From Novosphingobium beihaiense (GTDB lineage Bacteria; Pseudomonadota; Alphaproteobacteria; Sphingomonadales; Sphingomonadaceae), in NCBI RefSeq assembly GCF_022832375.1, contig NZ_JALHLG010000016.1, forward strand, positions 1 through 64,000: 64,000 nucleotides of DNA, read 5' to 3'. Position 1 is the first letter of the stretch; every line of letters starts with the position of its first letter. The translations under genes and the position numbers were made by a program. The notes beneath the pieces are model-generated. The model was not told the origin of the DNA, ran no database searches, and was given only the letters and a program-made list of their open reading frames with translations. Of the stretch, positions 52,160-61,405 are shown in pieces.

Positions 52160-52262
52160 TTGAGTGTTCTCCTGAGATTGCGGGGGTGAGCGGAGCCGTT
52201 TTGGCACTGCCGCACTCAGGACCATATGGGATGCTGCCCAGCCGGTTTTATCCGCGCAAAGG

Positions 52263-52305
52263 CTGCACACGCCGGTGAATGATACTCATGCACGGGCGTG
52301 TGCAG
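52263..52305. terminator. Hairpin between DUF2255 and isomerase genes
   Basis: CTGCACACGCC pairs with GGCGTGTGCAG around a 21-base loop, 28 bases after the isomerase stop on the minus strand. No T-run. Confidence 0.5.
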
Positions 52306-52332
52306 AATGCGCCCGTGACTACTGCTCTTTGC

Positions 52333-53379
52333 TCAGCCGGGAGACCACAGGGCAGGCGTTTCGCCTGAACCCGCGCTGGCGAAATCGTCGAAGGCGTGGG
52401 GCGTCACGCGGATGATGTGATCGCGAATGAAGGCCGCGCCTTCGCGTGCGCCGTCATCCGGGTGCTTAAGTGCGCATTCCCATTCCATCACCGCCCAGCC
52501 GTCATAGCCGTATTGCGTCAGCTTGCTGAAGATGCTGGTGAAGTCGATCTGCCCGTCGCCCAGGGAACGGAACCGGCCGGGGCGTTCGACCCAGTTCTGG
52601 TAGCCGCCATAGACGCCGCTGCGGCTGGAGGGATGGAACTCCGCATCCTTCACATGGAACGCCTTGATGCGTTCGTGATAGACATCGATGAAGCCCGCGT
52701 AGTCCATCTGCTGCAGCAGGAAATGGCTGGGGTCATAGAGGATGGCGGCGGCGGGATGCCCATTCACCACATTCAGGAAGCGTTCGAAAGTCACGCCGTC
52801 GTGCAGGTCTTCGCCCGGGTGCAGTTCGAAGGCGCAGTGGACGCCGTTTTCTGCGAAAGCATCGAGCAGCGGGCACCAGCGGCGGCCGAGTTCGGCGAAG
52901 GCTTCCTCGACCAGCCCCGCCGGGCGCTGCGGCCAGGGATAGACATAGGGCCACGCCAGCGCGCCGGAAAAGGTGGCGTGGGACGTCAGCCCCAGACGGC
53001 GGCTGGCGCGTGCAGCGAGCGTGACCTGCCGTTCGGCCCATTCGCGCCGGGCGGCCGGATCGCCGCGCACTTGCGGAGCGGCAAAGCCATCAAACAGCGT
53101 GGCATAAGCGGGATGGACGGCGACCAGCTGGCCCTGCAGGTGGGTGGAAAGCTCGGTGATCTCCAGCCCCTTTTCGGCCAGACGGCCTTTGATGTCCTGA
53201 CAATACGCGTCGCTTTCGGCGGCCGTTTCCAGTTCAATCAGGCGCGGATCGCAGGGCACCTGAATGCCCTTGTAGCCGAGGTCCGCCGCCCACGCGGCAA
53301 GCCCGTCCAGAGTGTCGCGCCCGGGCGCATCCGAAAGGAACTGGGCCAGGAATACCGCAGGCCCTTTGATCGTCTTCAT
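52333..53379 (-). CDS. Sugar phosphate isomerase/epimerase-family protein
   Basis: A 348-residue TIM barrel of the AP-endonuclease-2 family. GYKGIQVPCD, ELSTHLQGQLVAVHP, CAFELHPGEDLHDG, LYDPSHFLLQQMDY, KAFHVKDAEFHP and AVMEWECAL carry the Glu, His, Asp and Glu metal residues expected for xylose-isomerase-like enzymes. It probably acts on a keto-sugar or inositol derivative in the cytosol. GAAAGGCCTGAGCC precedes the ATG. It is the last gene of a four-gene minus operon. Confidence 0.87.
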   Translation of the reverse strand: MKTIKGPAVFLAQFLSDAPGRDTLDGLAAWAADLGYKGIQVPCDPRLIELETAAESDAYCQDIKGRLAEKGLEITELSTHLQGQLVAVHPAYATLFDGFAAPQVRGDPAARREWAERQVTLAARASRRLGLTSHATFSGALAWPYVYPWPQRPAGLVEEAFAELGRRWCPLLDAFAENGVHCAFELHPGEDLHDGVTFERFLNVVNGHPAAAILYDPSHFLLQQMDYAGFIDVYHERIKAFHVKDAEFHPSSRSGVYGGYQNWVERPGRFRSLGDGQIDFTSIFSKLTQYGYDGWAVMEWECALKHPDDGAREGAAFIRDHIIRVTPHAFDDFASAGSGETPALWSPG

Positions 53380-53399
53380 GGCTCAGGCCTTTCGTATTT

Positions 53400-54368
53400 T
53401 CAGCGTACTGCGGAAAGATAGGCGGCGGTTTCGGCGAAGGCGGCGAAAGGGCCGTTCGGGAAGGGCGGTTCCAGATCCGCGAAGTAGCCCGATACGCCCA
53501 GCGCATCGGCGAGCTTCAGCAGCCGGGGCCAGTCGACCACGCCCGCGCCCAGCGGGGCGGGAACCTGCTGGGCGGCGAAGTTGGGTTTCATGCCGGGATC
53601 GATGTCCTTGATGTGCAGCATCTGCACGCGCTTGCCCGCTTTTGCCAGCTGCGCGATCGGATCGAGGCCTGCCGCTGCCATCCATCCGGCATCCATTTCA
53701 AAGCTCACCAGTTCGGGATCGGTCTCACGCAGCAGGATGTCCCAGCCGGTAGTCTTTTCCACTGGTGCGAATTCGAAGTTGTGATTGTGGTAGAACATCC
53801 GGATTCCCGCCGCACGGAACATTTCGCCGCGCTCGTTCAGGAACTGCGCCACACGCTGCCAGTCCGTTTCGGAAAAGGCATTGAAACGAGCCACCAGTTT
53901 AGCGAAGAAGTCGCTGCCCAACGGGGGAATGTCGTCGAACACCATGGGGATCGCCATCACCACCTTGTCCGCACCCATGGTGTGCAGATCGTCGATGATC
54001 TGCGGGACATTGTCCTGCAGGGTGTGGTCCTCGGGGGTGAAGCGGAATTGCCCGGGAACGTGCGAGGAGCGGATCTTCAGCCCGTTCGCATCTGCCGCGG
54101 CTTTCAGGTCCGCGGCGCTATGGCCGTTCAGCGCGATCGTTTCGATCGCGCGGTAGCCCAGCCGTGCAAGGTGCGCGAAGCTGCCCTGCAGGTCCGCTTT
54201 CACCTGCTCGGAGAGCCGGAACAGCTGGAGGCCGAGTTCATGGCCGCCTCGGCCGAAGAAGGGGCAGGTGTCTTTCGCAAAGGCGGGCATGGCGGCCGTC
54301 ATGCAAGCGAGCCCCGCGCCGGACAGGAACTGGCGGCGGCTGGGAACGGTTCTGGCGATAGGATTCAT
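53400..54368 (-). CDS. Exported sugar isomerase/epimerase-like protein (Tat signal)
   Basis: 322 residues with a twin-arginine leader: SRRQFLSG at residues 10-17, then a hydrophobic run ending in AFAKD. The mature part is a TIM barrel like its neighbour: GLQLFRLSEQVKADL, RSSHVPGQFRFTPED, MFYHNHNFEFAPVE, VSFEMDAGWMAAAG and MLHIKDIDPG. So it acts in the periplasm, probably after folding with metal in the cytosol. GAGAGG precedes the ATG at 54368. It is followed by the cytosolic homologue 20 bases on. Confidence 0.88.
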   Translation of the reverse strand: MNPIARTVPSRRQFLSGAGLACMTAAMPAFAKDTCPFFGRGGHELGLQLFRLSEQVKADLQGSFAHLARLGYRAIETIALNGHSAADLKAAADANGLKIRSSHVPGQFRFTPEDHTLQDNVPQIIDDLHTMGADKVVMAIPMVFDDIPPLGSDFFAKLVARFNAFSETDWQRVAQFLNERGEMFRAAGIRMFYHNHNFEFAPVEKTTGWDILLRETDPELVSFEMDAGWMAAAGLDPIAQLAKAGKRVQMLHIKDIDPGMKPNFAAQQVPAPLGAGVVDWPRLLKLADALGVSGYFADLEPPFPNGPFAAFAETAAYLSAVR

Positions 54369-54390
54369 GGTAGGCCTCTCCCTCTTCATG

Positions 54391-55533
54391 TCATTCCGTC
54401 AGGGCTACCCAGCCTTGCCGGGTGCGGCTGCCCGCCACGGCCCGTTCCACGAACCGCATCGAGCGGACGCCTTCCGCGATGCCGGGGATCGGGCATTGCG
54501 TTTGTGCGGCGCCGCGCAGCTTGTCCGCGAAATCGGAATAGATGTTGGCGAAAGCCTCGATAAAGCCCTCGGGATGGCCCACCGGGATGCGGGTGCCAGG
54601 CGCGAGCCCTTGGCCTGCGCGCAAGGTTTCCGTCCGCCCGTCCGCCCGGTCGATCCGCAGCGCACCGCAATTCTCGTGGTTCCATGTGAGCGTCCCGGTG
54701 GTGCCGTGGACTTTCAGCGTCAGGTCGTTGCGCTCGCCAGTGCAGATCTGCGAGGCGACCAGCACGCCCGGCTGCCCGCCCGCAAAGCGCAGCAGCACAT
54801 TGCAATCATCGTCAAGCAGCCGCCCGCCGACCACGCTGGAAAGATCGGGCATGATCTCGGCGACCTCAAGCCCGCTGACGAATTCGGCGAGGTTGAAGGC
54901 ATGGACGCCGATATCGCCGATGCAGCCGCCGATGCCCGCCTGCGCGGGATCGGTGCGCCAGTGGGCCTGCTTGTTGCCTTCCTCCTCGGCCCTGTCCGCA
55001 AGCCAGCCCTGGACATATTGGGCAGAGACCTTGCGCACTGTACCGATCGCGCCTTCCCGCACGAGTTCGCGGGCGCGGCGGACCATGGGATAGCCGGTGT
55101 AGGTGTAAGTCAGCGCATAGAGCCTGCCGGTGCGCGATACCGCATCGTGCAGAGCCAGCGTCCCGGCCAGATTGGTGGCAGCGGGTTTGTCACAGATCAC
55201 ATGGAGCCCGGCTTCCATCGCGGCGATGGCGATGGGCTGGTGCAAGTGGTTGGGCGTGACGATGGCGACGAACTCGGCGCCATCGGGCCGCGCGGCTTCT
55301 GCCGCGATCAGTTCGCGCCAGTCGGTATAGATGCGGTCATCCGGCAGGCCATAGCCGCGCCCGCCTGCCAGCGCGCGCTCCCGGTCGCTGCTGAAGGCCC
55401 CCGCGACAAGGGCGATCTTGCCGTCCAGCCTCGCGGCCATGGCGTGGACCGGGCCGATGAAGGCGCCGGGGCCTCCACCTATCATCGCCATGCGGACGGG
55501 GTTTGCGGCGCTTGCAGTGGAAGTCATGATCAT
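54391..55533 (-). CDS. Gfo/Idh/MocA-family dehydrogenase
   Basis: About 380 residues. The Rossmann motif is AMIGGGPGAFIGPVH, and the EKP-like block reads VICDKPAAT. GGCIGDIGVHAFNLAEF is the usual catalytic Asp-His region. It would oxidise or reduce a sugar or inositol with NAD(P). The start is ATG 55533 or 55527, neither with a strong ribosome site. It sits eleven bases after the MFS gene in the LacI-adjacent operon. Confidence 0.88.
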   Translation of the reverse strand: MIMTSTASAANPVRMAMIGGGPGAFIGPVHAMAARLDGKIALVAGAFSSDRERALAGGRGYGLPDDRIYTDWRELIAAEAARPDGAEFVAIVTPNHLHQPIAIAAMEAGLHVICDKPAATNLAGTLALHDAVSRTGRLYALTYTYTGYPMVRRARELVREGAIGTVRKVSAQYVQGWLADRAEEEGNKQAHWRTDPAQAGIGGCIGDIGVHAFNLAEFVSGLEVAEIMPDLSSVVGGRLLDDDCNVLLRFAGGQPGVLVASQICTGERNDLTLKVHGTTGTLTWNHENCGALRIDRADGRTETLRAGQGLAPGTRIPVGHPEGFIEAFANIYSDFADKLRGAAQTQCPIPGIAEGVRSMRFVERAVAGSRTRQGWVALTE

Positions 55534-55543
55534 AACCGTTGGC

Positions 55544-56779
55544 TCAGTGCGTGACGGGCGTGTGCTTCGGACCGCGCGAGGGCGGATGGAAGCCGAAGGC
55601 AAGGATCAGCGCGCAGAGCAGCGAAAGCGCGCTCGGCACCATGAACAGCAGCTTGTAATTCACTACGGTTTCAGGGCCGATGGGCCCGGCCACGGTGTGG
55701 GTGATCTGCGTCATCAGATAAGGGAACAGGAAGCTGGCGACGACCATGCCAATGCCCAGTACCAGCAGGTTCACCAGCCCTTGCGCACTGGTGCGCAAGT
55801 CTTCGGGGAAGGCATCGTCGAAGAAGATGTAGACCACCGCGAAATAGAACGCATAGCAGACGCCGTGGAAGAACTGCGCGGCCATGATCACGGGAATGCT
55901 GTCCGCGGCAAAGGCGAACACGGTGAAGCGCGCCGCGTGGCCCAGAACGCCGATGATCAGCGTCGTGCGCCAGCCGAGACGCGCGACCACCGGGCCCAGA
56001 ACGAACATGGCCAGCACTTCGGCGATCTGGCCGAGGCTGAGCACGATCATCGAGAGGTTTCCGGCAATGCCCACGCGGTCGGTCAGGAAGGCATCGGCCA
56101 TTACGAAATAGCCGTTGTGGATGATCGAATCGATGAAAGTGACGGCAAAGAGCACGGCCACGAACGGCTGGCGCAGCAGCTTCAGCGCGCTGCGCCAGGC
56201 AAGGCTGTCCACCGTCTCCGATTTGCGCGGTGGCGTGTGCGGTAGGGTGAGCGAGAAGGCCGCGAGAGCGAACGAGGCGATTGCCGCCACCAGAAAGATC
56301 CAGCGCACCTGATCGGGTGTCGCATGGGCGCCCAGCAGGAAGTAGAACGGCCAGCTCACCAGAATCCAGCCGATCGTGCCGCCCGAGCGGACTTTCCCGA
56401 AATCGCGATCCGGTTCCGCAAGGTTGGCAAAGGCCAGCGCGTTGGAGACCGAGATGGTGGGAACATAAATCAGGCTATAGGCCAGATAGAAGCCGAAGAA
56501 CGCGGTAAAGCTGGTGGACCATGCCACGCCCAGCAGGCACAGGCCGGACAGGGCATGATTGAATGCCAGAAACCGCTCGGCGGCAAAGTTGCGGTCCGCG
56601 AACTGGTTGGAAAAGAACAGTCCAACGAGCGCAGCGATGCCCCAGCTGCTGCCCACCAGCGCCTGCTGCCCGGCGGAAAAGCCAAGGCTGGTCATGTAAG
56701 GGAAGATCTTCGGCGCCCAGGCACCCCAGATGGCGAGCTGGAGAGCCATCATGATGAACAGCTTCAGTTTCGTATTCAC
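55544..56779 (-). CDS. MFS transporter, nucleoside:H+ symporter-like
   Basis: About 411 residues with twelve predicted membrane segments. LQLAIWGAWAPKIFPYMTSL and SSWGIAALVGLFFSNQFADR at the N-terminus resemble the NupG/XapB group, whose relatives in sugar modules probably import glycosides or inositols. The FGKVRSGGTIGWILVSWPFY block is typical. It starts at GTG 56779 (GCGAGG upstream). It is the first gene of a minus operon with Gfo/Idh and two isomerases, divergent from LacI. Confidence 0.88.
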   Translation of the reverse strand: MNTKLKLFIMMALQLAIWGAWAPKIFPYMTSLGFSAGQQALVGSSWGIAALVGLFFSNQFADRNFAAERFLAFNHALSGLCLLGVAWSTSFTAFFGFYLAYSLIYVPTISVSNALAFANLAEPDRDFGKVRSGGTIGWILVSWPFYFLLGAHATPDQVRWIFLVAAIASFALAAFSLTLPHTPPRKSETVDSLAWRSALKLLRQPFVAVLFAVTFIDSIIHNGYFVMADAFLTDRVGIAGNLSMIVLSLGQIAEVLAMFVLGPVVARLGWRTTLIIGVLGHAARFTVFAFAADSIPVIMAAQFFHGVCYAFYFAVVYIFFDDAFPEDLRTSAQGLVNLLVLGIGMVVASFLFPYLMTQITHTVAGPIGPETVVNYKLLFMVPSALSLLCALILAFGFHPPSRGPKHTPVTH

Positions 56780-56863
56780 GTTGGAACCTCGCCTCAATCC
56801 CAGTGCTTCGAGGTGCTGAAGCTATTGCTTTGGTCCGGCCCTCGTGCCTTCTTTCCGCGCAAA

Positions 56864-56899
56864 ATAGCTTTGAAGCTATGTAATGTAAACCATTACATA
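56864..56899. promoter_or_regulatory. Two adjoining palindromes in the LacI-MFS divergent promoter
   Basis: ATAGCTT/AAGCTAT (56864-56879) and TATGTAATG/CATTACATA (56877-56899, spacer TAAAC) are perfect repeats that overlap by three bases. They lie 85-115 bases from the MFS start and 82-117 from lacI. The second is a good LacI-family operator candidate. Confidence 0.65.
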
Positions 56900-56980
56900 A
56901 CGTGCCTTCAGGCAAGGCTGCTTGCCGGGTGGCACCGTTCGTTCTGGCTTTTTGGCTGATTTGGGGTCAAGGAACTCTGT

Positions 56981-58024
56981 GTGGCGACGATTATAGACAT
57001 TGCCAGACGGGCGGGCGTTTCGGTCGCGACGGTTTCGCGCACTTTCAGCCACCCCGATAAGGTCCAGGCCAAGACGCGGGAACGGGTGAACCGCGCCGTG
57101 GCGGAGCTTGGATACAGCCCCAATGCCCTTGCGCGCGGCTTGCGCCAGATGCGCAGCCGTACGGTGATCGTGATCGTGCCGTGGATACAAAACCCGTTTT
57201 TCGCCGGGATCATTCAGGGCGTGGAGAATGTCGCCCATGACAATGGCTTCAAGGTCCTGCTGGGAGAGACGCAGGAACGGCAGGAGAGGCTGGACTACTA
57301 TGCAGCGATGGTCTCCAGCAGGATCGCCGATGGATTGATCCTGCTGGGCTCGCTTTTACCGGCGGAGATATCGCAGCGTCTGGAGGGCGGGGGCGGGCAG
57401 CCGATGCCGCTGGTTCTTGCCTGTGAGCGGTTTGCGGAACTGACTTGCCCGCATGTCGCGATCGACAACGAAAGGGCTGCTTGCGAAGCGGTGCATCACT
57501 TGATCGGGCAGGGCTGCCGCCGGATCGCGACGGTTTCGGGGCCGTCCGGCAACACGCTTAGCGAGGACCGGACCGCTGGCTACCGCCGCGCGCTGGCCGA
57601 AGCCGGCTTGCCATGCCCGGACGGCTATATTCTGGAAGGCGATTTTTCGGTGGAATCCGGATACCGCATGATGGAGGCCGTATTGAAACTCGATCCCCGG
57701 CCGGACGGGATTTTCTTCGCCAACGATGAAATGGCGATTGGCGGACTGCGGGCGATCGGCAAGGCTGGGTTGTCGGTCCCCGGCGATTTTGCGGTCATCG
57801 GTTTCGACGATATCCGCTTCGCCGAATATGTAACGCCGCCGCTGTCGACGATCCGGCAGCCGACAGGCGAGATTGGAGAAACCGCGATGCGCCTGATGCT
57901 GGAGCATCTGAATGCAACCCCGGCCGAGGTTTCGCAGGTCATTCTCGACCACCAGCTTGTCGTCCGGGAATCATCATTGCGCGGAGCGCTGCCCAGCCAG
58001 GCCGGACAAGCAGATAAACAATAG
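56981..58024 (+). CDS. LacI-family transcriptional regulator
   Basis: 347 residues. The N-terminal HTH with hinge reads TIIDIARRAGVSVATVSRTF and ALARGLRQMRSRTV, and the periplasmic-binding-like sensor domain follows (VIVPWIQNPFFAGIIQGVEN; GFDDIRFAEYVTPPLSTIRQ near the end). It starts at GTG 56981 with AAGGAA upstream. Divergent from the MFS-isomerase operon, it is the probable sugar-responsive repressor of that operon and itself. Confidence 0.92.
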   Translation: MATIIDIARRAGVSVATVSRTFSHPDKVQAKTRERVNRAVAELGYSPNALARGLRQMRSRTVIVIVPWIQNPFFAGIIQGVENVAHDNGFKVLLGETQERQERLDYYAAMVSSRIADGLILLGSLLPAEISQRLEGGGGQPMPLVLACERFAELTCPHVAIDNERAACEAVHHLIGQGCRRIATVSGPSGNTLSEDRTAGYRRALAEAGLPCPDGYILEGDFSVESGYRMMEAVLKLDPRPDGIFFANDEMAIGGLRAIGKAGLSVPGDFAVIGFDDIRFAEYVTPPLSTIRQPTGEIGETAMRLMLEHLNATPAEVSQVILDHQLVVRESSLRGALPSQAGQADKQ

Positions 58025-58050
58025 CCCGCACCGTTTCCGGCGCGGGCTAT
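58021..58050 (+). terminator. Hairpin at the end of the LacI gene
   Basis: ATAGCCCGC pairs with GCGGGCTAT and starts inside the stop codon region. No T-run; may act bidirectionally with the convergent aldo/keto reductase. Confidence 0.45.
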
Positions 58051-58095
58051 CGGCTTGGTCAATCCGCAGTCGGCAGAGGTTTACCCTGCTTGGAC

Positions 58096-58953
58096 TTACC
58101 CGGCGTAGACGGGGAAGACGCTGGCATCGCCATAGTCCTTGATGCGCTCGACGTTCTTCAGCACTGCCATGTCTTCATCGGAAATTGCGAAGTCCACCGC
58201 CGCATTGGCGCGGATGTGATCGAGGTTGCCGGACTTGGGCAGCGGCAGCATGCCAAGCTGCAGGCAATAGCGGATGCAAAGCTGGGCGATCGACACGCCA
58301 TACTTGGCCGCGAGCGGGGCGATGTCCGCGCTGTCGAGGATCTTGCCGTGCGCGACGGGCGAATAGGCCTCGACGAGGATGCCCTTGCTCTTGGTATAGT
58401 CGATCAGATCAAAGGGCGTGTTGCTGACGTGGGCGAGGATCTGGTTGACCATCGGGGCGACCGAGCCGTTGTCGATCAGGTTGTCGAGGTCCGGCTTTTC
58501 GAAGTTCGACACGCCGATCGAGCGCAGCTTGCCTGCGCCATAGGCTTCTTCCATTGCGCGCCAGGCTTCCAGGTTGCCTTCGAAGAAGTGCTCGCCCTTG
58601 CGGAAATCGGCCCAAGGCTGCGGGCTATGGATCAGCATCAGGTCAATGTGGTCAAGGCCCAGCGTCTGCAGCGAGCCATCGATCGCGGCTTTGGCTTCGG
58701 CAAAGCTCTTGATTCCGGCATCAAGCTTGGTCGTCACGAACAGCTCGTCACGGGCCACGCCGCTGGTGCGGACGCCTTGGCCGACGCCGTTCTCGTTGGC
58801 ATAGGCCTGCGCCGTGTCGATGTGGCGATAGCCCATTTCGATCGCGCCGCGCACGACCTGGGCGACATCGCCGTCTTCGATCATCCAGGTGCCGAGGCCG
58901 AGCTTGGGAATGGCAACGCCGTTGGAGAGGGTGTAGGTTTCGCTCAGGATCAT
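58096..58953 (-). CDS. Aldo/keto reductase (2,5-diketo-D-gluconate reductase-like)
   Basis: 285 residues. Catalytic Asp and Tyr are in HIDTAQAYANENGVG, Lys in FVTTKLD and His in LMLIHSPQP. GVSNFEKPDLDNLI and LPKSGNLDHI are typical of the short AKR class that reduces diketogluconate and methylglyoxal. GAAAGGCTGAAAA precedes the ATG. It is divergent from the MFS exporter; no LysR gene lies between, unlike in many AKR-MFS pairs. Confidence 0.9.
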   Translation of the reverse strand: MILSETYTLSNGVAIPKLGLGTWMIEDGDVAQVVRGAIEMGYRHIDTAQAYANENGVGQGVRTSGVARDELFVTTKLDAGIKSFAEAKAAIDGSLQTLGLDHIDLMLIHSPQPWADFRKGEHFFEGNLEAWRAMEEAYGAGKLRSIGVSNFEKPDLDNLIDNGSVAPMVNQILAHVSNTPFDLIDYTKSKGILVEAYSPVAHGKILDSADIAPLAAKYGVSIAQLCIRYCLQLGMLPLPKSGNLDHIRANAAVDFAISDEDMAVLKNVERIKDYGDASVFPVYAG

Positions 58954-59321
58954 TTTTCAGCCTTTCTGTCTTCGTGGACATGCAGATCCGGCGCTTCCGG
59001 TGTCCGCAGCGAACTCAAGCGAGTCCGTGTTTCCATGCTCCCAAACTAAGCCTCAGGCACGGTGCGGACTAGATAGGGTGGATGCGATGCAGCGTTGAGT
59101 TGTGCTCATCTACGGATACATCCGTGGCAGAACGCAGGAAAATAAAGTCGCACGGGTTTCCTCTCTGAGCATGAGCTGAGCTCATCGCCGCGCGAAACAG
59201 AAGAGTGGTTATCCGCAGCCGGGCAGGGCTGTAGAAGCGCCGCTTCAACCCGGCGGTCCCATAAGCGGGCACGGCCATAAGCGCCGTCCGCCGGGACCAA
59301 CCGTAAAGTGGCTTTCAGACA
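58954..59321. other. Intergenic region between AKR and MFS genes
   Basis: 368 bases. A short open frame on the minus strand (59069-59278) does not look coding. I see no clear operator. Promoters for both flanking genes presumably lie here. Confidence 0.4.
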
Positions 59322-60509
59322 ATGACCGAACAACACACTCCCGGAGCGCGGGGAAGCGCGCTTGCTCTTCTGGCACTGGGCCTTGGCGCCTTTGCCATCT
59401 CCACCTCCGAATTCGCCAGCATGGGGCTGATGCCGCTCTTTGCCGGGGATCTCGGGCTGAGTATCCCGGCTGCGGCCAACGGGATCACCGCCTATGCGGT
59501 CGGCGTGATGATCGGCGCGCCGGTGCTGACAATCGCGACGGCCCGGCTCAACAAGAAGCGGCTGTTGATTGCCCTGATCGTGCTGGCCTTTCTTGCCAAC
59601 ATATGCACCGCCTTCGCGGGGGATCTCGTCTCGCTGATCGCCGGGCGTTTCCTCAGCGGCCTGCCGCAAGGCGTCTATTTCGGCGCTGCATCGACGGTCG
59701 CCACGCGCATCGTCGGGCCGGACCGGGCAGGGCGCGCCGTGTCGCTGGTGTTCTCCGGCATATCCGTGGCGACTATTGCCGGGGCGCCGCTCGGCACTTT
59801 CATCGGGCAGCAGTTTGACTGGCGCGCGGCCTATGCCGCGATCGGGCTGCTGGCGCTGGCTGCTGCGCTTGTCCTTGCCTTCGCCGTGCCGCAACGCCGC
59901 GATCTTGCCGGAGGGCCGATCCGTCAGGAACTGGCATCGCTCCGCCGCCTCAATGTGTGGATCATGGTGCTGTTCTGCTCTTTTGCCGTGGCCAGCCTCT
60001 TTGCGATCTACACTTTCATCGGGCCGCTCGTAACCGGTGTCGCCGGAATGCCCGCATCGATGACGCCGGTTGCGCAGATGCTGATTGGTTTCGGCATAGC
60101 GCTGGGCGCGCTGTGGGGCGGCGCCATGGCGGACCGGTACCGTTTCCGGGCAATGATTCTGGCCCTGATGACCGCGATGGCCGCCATGGTGGCGATGTAC
60201 TTTCTTGCTCCCGTGGCTATCGCGCTGATGGCGATGTTCTTTGTCTGCGCGTTTCTGCTGAATGCCGCCGTGCCTTCGATCACGGTCCAGATGATGCGCA
60301 TGGCGCCGGAATCACCAACGATGATGGGGGCGCTCAATATGGCTGCCTTCAACATTGCCAATGCCGTGGGAGCCATTGCTGGTGCCGTCACGGTCGATGC
60401 GGGATGGGGGCTGCGCTCTCCGATTCTGGCCGGGTTCGGCCTGACCGGTCTTGCGCTGGCTGTTTTTGGCTTGGCCTGGCCATGCCTTCGATCGCATCGC
60501 GGTGCCTGA
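59322..60509 (+). CDS. MFS transporter, sugar-efflux or drug-efflux type
   Basis: 395 residues, about twelve membrane segments. ALGLGAFAISTSEFASMGLM is the typical N-terminus of the AraJ/YdhP efflux group, followed by GVMIGAPVLTIATARLNKKR and GRFLSGLPQGVYFGAAS. It would export sugars or small toxic compounds. ATG 59322. Next gene on the same strand is hutC after 92 bases, with no clear terminator between. Confidence 0.9.
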   Translation: MTEQHTPGARGSALALLALGLGAFAISTSEFASMGLMPLFAGDLGLSIPAAANGITAYAVGVMIGAPVLTIATARLNKKRLLIALIVLAFLANICTAFAGDLVSLIAGRFLSGLPQGVYFGAASTVATRIVGPDRAGRAVSLVFSGISVATIAGAPLGTFIGQQFDWRAAYAAIGLLALAAALVLAFAVPQRRDLAGGPIRQELASLRRLNVWIMVLFCSFAVASLFAIYTFIGPLVTGVAGMPASMTPVAQMLIGFGIALGALWGGAMADRYRFRAMILALMTAMAAMVAMYFLAPVAIALMAMFFVCAFLLNAAVPSITVQMMRMAPESPTMMGALNMAAFNIANAVGAIAGAVTVDAGWGLRSPILAGFGLTGLALAVFGLAWPCLRSHRGA

Positions 60510-60601
60510 ATCGCAGGTATAAGCATCTGCGCCGGGCAAGGGCAGGCGGGTGGTGTGCCTTTGCCCGGCCGGCTAATGCGGGGCAGGCCGTATGGCAGGT
60601 C

Positions 60602-61390
60602 ATGGAGGTAACGATCGCTGCGAAGGGTGACAGGGGGGTGGCGGCCGGGCCGGTTGAGGCCGATGCGATTCCGCCGCTGGATGGCGAAGGCCCGCTGTGG
60701 CTGCAGATCCGCCGGTCGATGGCGCTGGCGATCTTCAATGGAGACTGGCCTGCCGGAACCCGGCTTCCCTCCGAACTGGTCCTGACCCATCACTATGCGG
60801 CCGCGCGCATGACGGTGAACAAGGCAATCCAGAGCCTTGCCACAGAAGGGCTCGTCGAACGCCGCCCGAAAACCGGCACGATCGTCACGGGCCGCGCGCG
60901 CGAACGCCCTGTGCTCGAAATCTGGGACCCGGCCGATGCCGTGCGCCGGGAAGGCGGCCATTATGGCTACCGGCTGATCCGCTGCGGCATGATGGCGGAA
61001 GGGGCGCCCAGCCGCACCGGGCATGGGCTTGGGGAGAATGTCCCCGTTATCCAGATCCTGTGCCTGCACCTCGCGGACGGCAAGCCGTTCCAGCTTGAAG
61101 AGCGTTTCGTCAATGTCGAGGCTGCGCCCCGCATCACTTGCCAATTGCTGGAGGATGTAAGCCCGGGCCAATGGCTGCTGGCCAATGTGCCCTGGACCGA
61201 AGCGAAGCACCGCATCGCCGCGCGGGGCGCCACGCCCATGGTGGCGGAGCAGCTGGCGATTGCCGAAGGCGAAGCGTGCCTTGTCGTCGAGCGGCGCACC
61301 TGGAATGGCGATATTCCGGTCACGTTCGGACGGTTCTGGTATCCGGGGGACGACCACAGTCTGGAAGGAGGCTTCCGGCCCTCCTGGTAG
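60602..61390 (+). CDS. hutC: HutC-type GntR/UTRA repressor of histidine utilisation
   Basis: 262 residues. The GntR wHTH (residues 32-100: LWLQIRRSMALAIFNGDWPA, AARMTVNKAIQSLATEGLVE, RRPKTGTIVT) is followed by a UTRA ligand domain with QLEERFVN, PWTEAKHRIAARG and VERRTWNGDIPVTFGRFWYP, which is HutC-like. The ligand is expected to be urocanate. The start is ATG 60602 (AGG-like upstream). It converges with hutF (15 bases between). The perfect palindrome at 62786 between hutF and hutI is its likely operator. Confidence 0.9.
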   Translation: MEVTIAAKGDRGVAAGPVEADAIPPLDGEGPLWLQIRRSMALAIFNGDWPAGTRLPSELVLTHHYAAARMTVNKAIQSLATEGLVERRPKTGTIVTGRARERPVLEIWDPADAVRREGGHYGYRLIRCGMMAEGAPSRTGHGLGENVPVIQILCLHLADGKPFQLEERFVNVEAAPRITCQLLEDVSPGQWLLANVPWTEAKHRIAARGATPMVAEQLAIAEGEACLVVERRTWNGDIPVTFGRFWYPGDDHSLEGGFRPSW

Positions 61391-61405
61391 GCTGTTTCCT
61401 GATGG

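Noticed and set aside
59069..59278. Short minus-strand frame between AKR and MFS genes
   Set aside because: No ribosome site, no recognisable motif; I could not show that it is a gene or a remnant of a regulator.
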